Source: Henriciella sp. | Lineage (GTDB): Bacteria; Pseudomonadota; Alphaproteobacteria; Caulobacterales; Hyphomonadaceae | Length of the DNA: 37,742 nucleotides | Assembly: GCA_013214545.1 (NCBI GenBank) | Contig: JABSQB010000034.1 | Coordinates: forward strand, 1 to 37,742 | Direction: 5' to 3' | Part shown: positions 7,290-15,100 of the stretch, piece by piece | Layout of the letters: the number at the start of each line of letters is the position of its first letter | Numbering within the stretch: position 1 is the first letter of the stretch | Notes under the pieces: model-generated | Databases searched by the model: none | Seen by the model: the letters and a program-made list of their open reading frames with translations, nothing else | Told to the model about the DNA's origin: nothing | Made by a program: the position numbers and the translations under genes

Positions 7290-9287
7290 CTAGACGTCGA
7301 GCTCTTCAGCGAAGTGCGCATTTTCCTGAATGAAGCGGTAGCGATGCTCGGCTTTCTTGCCCATCAGCGTATCGATCAGCTCAGCTGGTTTGGCTTCTGT
7401 CAGCTCATCAATGCTATCTGGAAGGGTGATCCGCGCCAGGGTGCGGGTCTCCGGGTTCATCGTCGTTTCTTTCAGCTGCGACGGGTTCATTTCGCCGAGA
7501 CCCTTAAAGCGGCTGAGTTCCACTTTCTGGTTTGGCTTGAACTCGAGCTCCATCAGAAGCTCCTTGTCCTCATCATCCATCGCATAGACCGACTTGCCCT
7601 TGTAAGAGAGCTTGTAGAGCGGCGGCATCGCCATATAGAGACGCCCGCTCTCGATCAGGCCAGGCGTCATCTTGTAAAAGAACGTGATCAGCAACGCCGC
7701 AATGTGGGCGCCGTCGACGTCCGCATCGGTCATAATGATGATCTTCTCATAGCGCAGATCATCGATATTGAACCGCGATCCAACGCCGGTGCCGAGCGCC
7801 AGCAACAGGTCCTGCAGCTCCTGGTTCTTGTCCATTTTCTCGGCCGTCGCTGAGGCAACGTTCAGGATTTTCCCGCGCAGCGGCAGGATGGCCTGGGTTT
7901 TCCGGTCGCGCGCCTGTTTGGCCGAGCCGCCAGCCGAGTCCCCTTCGACGAGGAAGAGCTCAGTATCGCCCTTGCTGTCGGCGCAATCGGCGAGCTTGCC
8001 GGGCAGGCGGAGTTTCTTGGTCGCAGACTTGCGCGCGACTTCCTTGGCTTTGCGGCGGCGGGCGCGTTCATCGGCGCGCTCAATTGCCCAGGTCAGCAGT
8101 TTGTCGGCTTCTTTCGGACTTGCTGCGAGCCAATGGTCGAACCGGTCGCGTACACAATTCTCTACCAGGCGGAACGCCGCCGTGGTGGAGAGCTTGTCCT
8201 TGGTCTGGCCGACAAATTCCGGATTGCGAATGAAGACCGACAGAAGCAGGCCGGAATGGCCCATAATGTCGTCCGCAGTGATCGACGTGCCTTTCTTCTG
8301 GCCCGTCAGATCAGCGTAATTGCGCAGGCCCTTGGTGATTGCGGAGCGAAACCCCGCCTCATGCGTGCCGCCATCAGGGGTTGGGATCGTGTTACAGTAA
8401 GAACGCGAGAAGCCGTCCGTCTCGCCGAACCCAGCGGCGGTCCAGGCAATCGCCCATTCGACTTTGCCATCATCGCTTTCAACGAGGCCCGCGAAATTCT
8501 GCTCGGTGATCGTGGCTTTGCCTTTGAACACTTCGTCCAGCTGATCGGCGAGACCGTTTGGATAAGACAGGGTCTTTTCCGCCGGGATCTTGGAATCTTC
8601 CGGCAGCAATTCCGGATCACATTTCCAGCGCACTTCCATGCCGCGATAGAGATACGCTTTCGAGCGCGTCATCTGGAACAGGCGGGCGGGCTTGAAGCGC
8701 AGCTTCTCGCCAAAGATCTCGATATCCGGCTTGAACCGGACCGTTGTCCCGCGCCGATTTGGTGCTGGGCCTTTCAGCTCGAGCGGACCCGTGACTTTGC
8801 CGCGCTCAAAAGCCTGGAAATAGAGTTTCTTGTCGCGCGCGACCTCAACTTCCATGCGCTCAGACAGCGCGTTCACGACCGAAGAGCCGACGCCGTGCAG
8901 GCCGCCAGCCGTCTCATAAGCCTTGTTCGAGAACTTACCGCCCGCGTGCAGCGTGGTCATGATGACCTCAAGCGCAGACTTGCCGGGATATTTCGGGTGC
9001 TCGCCAACCGGGATACCGCGGCCATTGTCGATCACTTCGACATACCCGTCGCCGCGCACATGCACTTCAATGCGCGACGCGAAGCCCGCCACAGCTTCGT
9101 CCATGGAATTGTCGAGGATTTCCGCGAAGAGATGGTGGTAAGCCCGTTCGTCGGTCCCACCTATGTACATGCCGGGGCGTTTTCGCACCGGTTCGAGGCC
9201 TTCGAGAACCTCGATATCTTTCGCGCTATAGCCAGATGGATCAGTTTTCATATCGTCGAACAGGTTTGTTTGCTTTGCAGCGCCCAT
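7290..9287 (-). CDS. parE: DNA topoisomerase IV subunit B (ParE)
   Basis: ParE is the ATPase subunit of topoisomerase IV, which decatenates daughter chromosomes together with ParC. The GHKL ATPase motifs are all visible: E-I-L-D-N-S-M-D-E-A with the Mg-binding Asn near residue 60, D-N-G-R-G-I-P at 87-93, and G-G-L-H-G-V-G-S-S-V-V-N. The TOPRIM half shows E-G-D-S-A-G-G-S-A, P-L-R-G-K-I-L-N-V and D-A-D-V-D-G-A-H-I, and the C-terminus has R-F-K-G-L-G-E-M-N. The 665-residue length and the absence of a GyrB insertion fit ParE. ATG 9287 is chosen (GGAG nine bases upstream); an in-frame extension to 9329 has no such support. No parC is in the window. Confidence 0.96.
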   Translation of the reverse strand: MGAAKQTNLFDDMKTDPSGYSAKDIEVLEGLEPVRKRPGMYIGGTDERAYHHLFAEILDNSMDEAVAGFASRIEVHVRGDGYVEVIDNGRGIPVGEHPKYPGKSALEVIMTTLHAGGKFSNKAYETAGGLHGVGSSVVNALSERMEVEVARDKKLYFQAFERGKVTGPLELKGPAPNRRGTTVRFKPDIEIFGEKLRFKPARLFQMTRSKAYLYRGMEVRWKCDPELLPEDSKIPAEKTLSYPNGLADQLDEVFKGKATITEQNFAGLVESDDGKVEWAIAWTAAGFGETDGFSRSYCNTIPTPDGGTHEAGFRSAITKGLRNYADLTGQKKGTSITADDIMGHSGLLLSVFIRNPEFVGQTKDKLSTTAAFRLVENCVRDRFDHWLAASPKEADKLLTWAIERADERARRRKAKEVARKSATKKLRLPGKLADCADSKGDTELFLVEGDSAGGSAKQARDRKTQAILPLRGKILNVASATAEKMDKNQELQDLLLALGTGVGSRFNIDDLRYEKIIIMTDADVDGAHIAALLITFFYKMTPGLIESGRLYMAMPPLYKLSYKGKSVYAMDDEDKELLMELEFKPNQKVELSRFKGLGEMNPSQLKETTMNPETRTLARITLPDSIDELTEAKPAELIDTLMGKKAEHRYRFIQENAHFAEELDV

Positions 9288-9340
9288 AATGGTTTTCTCC
9301 CCGTAAGCCCATTCGCCCACTGATTCCAAGGACTTCCATC
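9288..9340. promoter_or_regulatory. Short divergent promoter region between parE and the OYE gene
   Basis: Only 53 bases separate the two divergent start codons. They hold the parE ribosome-binding site on the minus strand and AAGGA for the oxidoreductase on the plus strand. Promoter elements must overlap one of the genes or each other. No clear -35/-10 could be assigned. Confidence 0.35.
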
Positions 9341-10657
9341 ATGACGAATACGATTAATACGCCGTTAACCCTGCCATCGGGCGTCGAATTGCCCAATCGG
9401 CTGGTTAAGGCGGCAATGACCGAAAGGCTGGCCAGTCCAGCCAATGAGGTCACGGATCGCCACCTGCAGCTATATAAGGCCTGGGGGGATGGTGGCATTG
9501 GTCTGCAAATCACCGGAAATGTGCTCGTGGATCGCCGGAATCTGGAGGCGCCAGGCAATGTTGCGATCGATGGTCCGCCTTCGAATGAACATGCAGTAAT
9601 GCTCGCAAAATGGGCAGAGGCGAGCAAAGCGGGCGGCGGAAAAGTCGTGATGCAGCTCAGCCATGCCGGGCGCCAGACGCAAAAAATGGTCAATAAACAG
9701 CCCGACGCGCCCAGCGCCGTCGCGGTCGATCTGCCGGGCGGACAGTTCGGAACCCCGCGCGCCATGACCGGCGATGACATCAAACGCCTCATCGGCAAAT
9801 ATGCGACCGCCACAAAAGCCGCGCGCGCGGCAGGCTTTGATGGCGTTCAGGTCCACTCTGCGCATGGCTATCTGATGAGCCAGTTCCTGTCGCCGCTGAC
9901 CAATCAGCGTGACGATGAATGGGGCGGATCACTGGAAAACCGGGCGCGGATGCTGCTGGAAGTGCTGAAAGCCGCGAAAGCCGAAGCAGGCCCGGGCTTT
10001 GGCGTATCCGTGAAACTGAACTCGGCTGACTTCCAAAAGGGCGGGTTCACGCAGTCAGACTCGACCTCTGTGATTGGTATGCTGAATGATCTCGGGCTCG
10101 ATTTTGTCGAGATCTCAGGCGGTAATTACGAGCAACCCAAGATGATGGATATGGAAGGCCTGAAGCCCGCGCATGAGGATGGCGCGCGCGAAAGCACCAA
10201 GAAGCGCGAAGCCTACTTCCTGGACTATGCCAAGGAAGTGCAATCAGTCGCCAAGATGCTGCTAATGGTCACGGGCGGCTTCCGGACGCGCGAGGGAATG
10301 AATGAGGCGCTGGCTAGTGGCGAGGCTGACCTGATTGGCCTCGGGCGTCCGCTTTGTGTCGATGTGGATGCACCGGCGCAATTGCTCTCAGGCGATCTCG
10401 ACGAGTTACCAAAATGGGAAAAGACCTTGCGCATCGGCCCCGGGATCTTTGGGCCAAACTCTTCCATCGGGCTGTTCAAGGCGTTGAACGGTTTCGGCAT
10501 GCAAGGCTGGTATTATACGCAGCTCCATCGCATCGCGGATGGACTGGAGCCCAATCGCAAACTCGGCGTGTTGAGTGCGTTTTTGAAGATGCAGGGCATC
10601 GACTCCCGGATGGCAAAAGCCTACCACGCCGACCTGATTGCGAAAGAATCTGCATGA
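9341..10657 (+). CDS. Old Yellow Enzyme family NADH:flavin oxidoreductase
   Basis: This is an FMN-dependent TIM-barrel ene-reductase type enzyme of the cytoplasm. Key family segments are seen: L-P-N-R-L-V-K-A-A-M near the N-terminus, Q-L-S-H-A-G-R, H-S-A-H-G-Y-L-M-S-Q-F-L-S-P with the substrate-binding histidines, N-Q-R-x-D-E-W-G-G-S, and V-T-G-G-F plus G-L-G-R-P for FMN phosphate binding. The 438 residues give an extra C-terminal stretch of roughly 60 residues beyond the barrel, without the second flavin/NAD domain of 2,4-dienoyl-CoA reductases. AAGGA lies eight bases before ATG 9341. Its stop overlaps the carboxypeptidase start (ATGA). The natural substrate cannot be told from sequence. Confidence 0.92.
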   Translation: MTNTINTPLTLPSGVELPNRLVKAAMTERLASPANEVTDRHLQLYKAWGDGGIGLQITGNVLVDRRNLEAPGNVAIDGPPSNEHAVMLAKWAEASKAGGGKVVMQLSHAGRQTQKMVNKQPDAPSAVAVDLPGGQFGTPRAMTGDDIKRLIGKYATATKAARAAGFDGVQVHSAHGYLMSQFLSPLTNQRDDEWGGSLENRARMLLEVLKAAKAEAGPGFGVSVKLNSADFQKGGFTQSDSTSVIGMLNDLGLDFVEISGGNYEQPKMMDMEGLKPAHEDGARESTKKREAYFLDYAKEVQSVAKMLLMVTGGFRTREGMNEALASGEADLIGLGRPLCVDVDAPAQLLSGDLDELPKWEKTLRIGPGIFGPNSSIGLFKALNGFGMQGWYYTQLHRIADGLEPNRKLGVLSAFLKMQGIDSRMAKAYHADLIAKESA

Positions 10658-11790
10658 GCCTGCAAATCTCCTCTGCCTTCGATGGCGGAAACATTATCGT
10701 CAAAGATCTGACCGATCCCAAAGACATCCGGTTGGATATCGCCAGGGACCATCAGTCTGATTTCTATCAATGGTTCTATTTTCGCGTCACCGGCCCCGCC
10801 GAGCAGGCGTTGCGCCTGGTGATCGAGAATGCCGGCGATGCGGCCTATCCGATGGGATGGAAAGACTATCAGGCGGTTGTCTCTCATGATCTGGAGCTGT
10901 GGCACCGGGTGCCGACCAGCTATGATGGCAAGACGCTGACGATCCAGGCTGAAACCGGGGCGGGGTCGGTCTATGTGGCTTACTTCGCGCCTTATCCGAC
11001 AGGGCGCCATCGGAAACTGATTGCGCAGGCCGGCGCCTTGTCAGAGGCCAGCATCAGCGTTCTCGGCCAAACTCTGGATGGTCGCGATATGGATCTTATC
11101 ACCATCGGGAAACCGTCGGACAAGAAACGTGCGCTCTGGATCACGGCGCGCCAGCATCCGGGCGAAACCATGGCCGAGTGGTGGATGGAGGGGTTTCTCG
11201 AACGCCTGGGCGATCCCGACGACCCTGTGGTTCAAGATTTGCGCGAAAACGCTGTGCTCTATCTGGTGCCGAACATGTGCCCGGACGGCAGTGCGCGGGG
11301 GCATTTGCGCACCAATGCGGCGGGTGTGAACTTAAATCGCGAATGGGCTGATCCCAGCATGGAGAAAAGCCCGGAAGTCTATCTGGTCCTTGAAAAGATG
11401 AAGGAAGCGGGGCTCGATTTCGCGCTTGATGTGCATGGCGATGAGGCGCTGCCCTACAACTTCATTGCCGGAACAGAAGGCATTCCTGACTGGACTGAAC
11501 GCCTTGCCAATCTGCAGGCCCAGTTTAAAACGACTTATGTCGACTCCAGCGGAGGTGAGTTTCAGACCAAGCATGGTTATCCGGTCAACAAACCGGGCAA
11601 TGCCAATCTGACCATCTGCTCGAATGCTCTGGCACAGAAGTTCGGGGCGTTGGCAATGACTTTGGAGATGCCGTTCAAGGACAATGCGGATCGTCCTGAG
11701 TCTGGTTTCGGGTGGTCGCCAGCACGCGCCAAACAGCTTGGCCGAGACGCTGTAGAACCCATTGTGGCCGTGCTTCCAGACCTGCGCTGA
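10654..11790 (+). CDS. M14 family zinc carboxypeptidase, cytosolic (CCP/AGBL-like) type
   Basis: M14 metallocarboxypeptidases remove C-terminal residues or act on side-chain peptides. This 378-residue protein has R-Q-H-P-G-E-T (zinc ligands His168 and Glu171), N-L-N-R-E around 226-230, D-V-H-G-D (third zinc ligand His261) and T-L-E-M-P (catalytic Glu338). The first 125 residues form a beta-rich domain with F-Y-Q-W-F-Y-F-R-V, as in cytosolic carboxypeptidases related to eukaryotic deglutamylases. No signal peptide is present, so it probably acts in the cytoplasm. ATG 10654 overlaps the stop of the upstream oxidoreductase; upstream in-frame starts would lie deep within that gene. The substrate is unknown. 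Confidence 0.9.
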   Translation: MSLQISSAFDGGNIIVKDLTDPKDIRLDIARDHQSDFYQWFYFRVTGPAEQALRLVIENAGDAAYPMGWKDYQAVVSHDLELWHRVPTSYDGKTLTIQAETGAGSVYVAYFAPYPTGRHRKLIAQAGALSEASISVLGQTLDGRDMDLITIGKPSDKKRALWITARQHPGETMAEWWMEGFLERLGDPDDPVVQDLRENAVLYLVPNMCPDGSARGHLRTNAAGVNLNREWADPSMEKSPEVYLVLEKMKEAGLDFALDVHGDEALPYNFIAGTEGIPDWTERLANLQAQFKTTYVDSSGGEFQTKHGYPVNKPGNANLTICSNALAQKFGALAMTLEMPFKDNADRPESGFGWSPARAKQLGRDAVEPIVAVLPDLR

Positions 11791-12133
11791 GACCCGGCTG
11801 ACGCCGCCTGATTGCAAGCTGATTCCGGCAATCGTTAACGCGAACAGGCTGTTTTGTTTACGAATTATCTTGAGCCGCCTCAATATTGAGACGTTCGGAT
11901 AATGATAGAATCTGAAAATCTTCTACCTTGAGTTGCAATGGGCGAGAGACCTCATGGTGAGCGTCTCGATTTCATGGGGCAGTTCAAGTGCAATCAGATG
12001 AATTGGGCTTCGATTCAATCCGCGCCAGGCAGGCGCGAAGGTCGAGGTCGTACGCACGCCGAGCGTATTTCCGCTTGGCCTCACCGCCATGGCCGCGCCG
12101 ACATCCCGAAAAATCAGTTCGACAGGTGATCAG
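11791..12133. other. 343-base intergenic region before the giant adhesin gene
   Basis: I see no convincing gene here. At 11870-11890 there is a nested symmetry: TTGAG-CCGC-CTCAA overlapping the perfect palindrome CTCAATATTGAG (11879-11890), in an AT-rich patch that could hold promoter or operator elements for the gene starting at 12134. A 63-codon frame at 11938-12129 has no family resemblance and was not accepted. No strong terminator for the upstream two-gene unit was recognised. Confidence 0.4.
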
Positions 12134-15100
12134 ATGACCAAATCATATGACAAGAAGAAGCACTTTCCGAAGCCTTCCTCCGGGACAATGATGGCCGCCG
12201 CAACGCTCGGGCTGCTGGGTGTCACGGCGACCGACGCGGCGCATGGGCAGGGTGGCGACGTCTTGCTCTCAATGCTCGAGAACGTTCAGTCTTTCAACGT
12301 ACTTGGCGACGGAACTTTGTCGGTCGTGCTTCAAGGCGGCGAGGTGATGACCTTGCCGGCCGGCTCATTCAGTGTTGTGGGCGGCGAGATCATGCTGACG
12401 GCTGAAGCCGCAGCGCTCCTGCAGACCGGGGTCGCCGCCGGAGCAGGCGCGGGCGCAGGCGCAGCGGCGAATCTGGCCGGGCTTGCCACTGCTGGAAGTG
12501 CGGGTGCTGCAGGCCTGGCCGAAGCCACCAGCGATGATGGTGATGATGGCGGTGATGAAGTGGCACAGGACAGCGGCGAAATTACGCCACCTGGAAGGGA
12601 ACCCAGCGGTACGAATCCACCTGTGTTCGTTTCTGCGGAAACGGTCGACGTGGCAGAGAACGCAGCGATCACGGAACCCGCATACCTAGCCGTTGCGCGC
12701 GATCCGGATCACACGGAGATCACTTATAGTCTGTCCGGTGCGGATGCATCGCGATTCGAGATCGATGCCGAGACGGGTGTCGTCACGTTCAGAGAGTCGC
12801 CGGATTTCGAAGCGGCCGTCGATAGCGACGGAGACAATGCCTATCTCATCACGGTGACGGCGACAGATGCGGATGGTCAGTCCGCAGAGCAAACGGTGAC
12901 CATCACCGTTACCGATGAGGAAGAAGACCAGCCCAAGGATCCAGACCCCACCAATCCAGATCCAACTGATCCAGATCCAACCGATCCAGACCCGGTCGAT
13001 TCCACAGCGCCCGTGATCAGCTCTGGCGCCACAGCAAGCGTCGCAGAGAATGTCTCAACAGAGACCACCGTCTATCAGACTTTGGCGACCGATGAGAGCG
13101 CCACGACGCTGACCTACAGCTTGACCGGTGCAGATGCCGAGCTGTTTGCGATTGATGGGGCAGGCGCGGTGACTTTCATTGCCTCGCCGGACCATGAGGC
13201 CCCTGGCGATGAGGGTGACAACAATCAGTACACGTTCACGGTCAACGTCTCTGACGGCACCAATACCGCCACGCAGGAGGTTGTGCTCACGGTTACTGAT
13301 GAAGCCGACAGCGGGCCGGTTTTTACTGGCACAGCGACGATTAGCGTGGACGAGAATTCGACCGCGACAGGTTACACGCCGGTCGCGATGCCTGACGTTG
13401 CGGGCGCTGCGGTGACTTATGCAATCACTGGCGGGGCTAACAGAACGAGTTTTGAGCTCGACGCGACCACGGGTGAGCTGACTTTCACCACGGCTCCAGA
13501 TTTCGAGGCGCCTAGCGTCGCGGGCGGCAATGCCTATGAAGTTGAGATTACGGCAACTGATGATCAGGGCAACGCAACCGCGCAGACGCTCACAGTTGAG
13601 GTGCAGGATGTGGACGAAGCGCCGGTCTTTACGTCCGGCACGGCGATCGACGTCAATGAAGGCATTCCGAACACGCAAGTCGTTTACACCGCAACCACAT
13701 CCAATCCATTCGGCGGCACGGTCAATTACAGCCTGTCCGTCGGCGGCGATAATGATCTGTTCACGATCGATGAGACCTCAGGGGAGCTGAACTTTAACAG
13801 CTCGCCAGACTTTGATGCCCCGGGCGATGCTGGCAACAATGGCGTCTACGATCTCACCATCATTGCCGATAATGGCTTAGAAACGAGCACGCTGGATCTG
13901 GCGATCACGCTCCTCGAGGCGACGGATCCAAATGCGCCGGTGTTCGCTACGCCGACCCTTTCGATTAGTGTGGATGAGAATACGCCTTTAAGCGTTGTGG
14001 CGTTCGACGCGAATGCGACGGATCCGAATGGCCCAAATCCGACGACTCCCGACGATGGCATCACCTATACGATTTCAGGTATCGATGCGGGTCAATTCGA
14101 GTTCGTCGTCGCCGGCGCTGCGACCTCTTCACCGATCGGTACTGTGTATTTCGATACAAGGCCAGATTTCGAAAACGCAGAGGACGCTGATGGCGACAAT
14201 ATCTACGAGTTCACGATCACCGCGACAGACGGCGAGTTGCTGACGAGCACGCAGGATGTGTTCATCACCGTACAAAACGTCGACGAAGCGCCGGTCTTCG
14301 CCCATGAGCCGAGTACCTTCGATGTGCCTGAAAATGACACCGCACCATTTTACACTGTTGTTAGCACTGATCCTGAAGGCGCGGCGGTCACCTATTCGAT
14401 CAGCGGCGCGGATGCCGGTCTGTTCAGCATTGGCTTGAACACTGGCGAGCTAAGCGCCACCACCCCGCTGGATCATGAAGATCTGGCCGCTGGCTTCAAT
14501 TATCACGCTTATGCAAACTACACCGCCTCGACTGGCGCGTTCGTCAGCCATAGTTTTGCCGACACATTGCAAAGTTTGCTCGTTGAAGACCCGTCGCCAA
14601 GCGTACCCGGGACTGAGTCCGGCATTCTCGAGATTGGCGAGGAGATCTCTTACGAGCACCAGACCCATACGGACGAAGTGTTCATCGGCACGGTCACCAT
14701 AGATGGACACGATATGGCGGTGGTTCAGAGCGCAAGCTCTGACCAATACACCATTCTCGCCCCCGTCGGGGTCGACCCGGCGACGATTGACTGGCCAGCT
14801 GACTTCAACACGCTGACTGTCATGGCCGAAACGCTCGACGTCTCGGACCGCACCACGCTCGATATCACTGTCACCGCCAGCGATGGCACCACGTCGCGCG
14901 ATCAGAACCTGACCATCACGGTGACCGACGAGTCGGATATCGCCCCGACCCTTCCGGTCGCGACCCATGCGGTTCGTATGCAGGAAGGGCAGACAAGCAC
15001 CGGCTATGTCGCGAATGCGGATGCCGATATTGCCGGGGGAACGATCACCTACTCAATCGAAGCCACGGGCGGCGCGGATCAGGCGCTGTTTGAGATTGAT

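Noticed and set aside
8133-9323. 396-codon frame antisense to parE
   Set aside because: It is a shadow of a conserved gene in GC-rich DNA; the translation has no family features and parE motifs explain every base.
11938-12129. 63-codon frame in the leader of the giant gene
   Set aside because: It has low-complexity, Arg-rich translation, no ribosome-binding site and no family resemblance.
12928-13000. Short repeated unit encoding D-P-x-P, considered as a possible CRISPR or minisatellite
   Set aside because: It is an in-frame acidic proline linker within the giant protein; the repeats are only about 12 bases and have no unique spacers.
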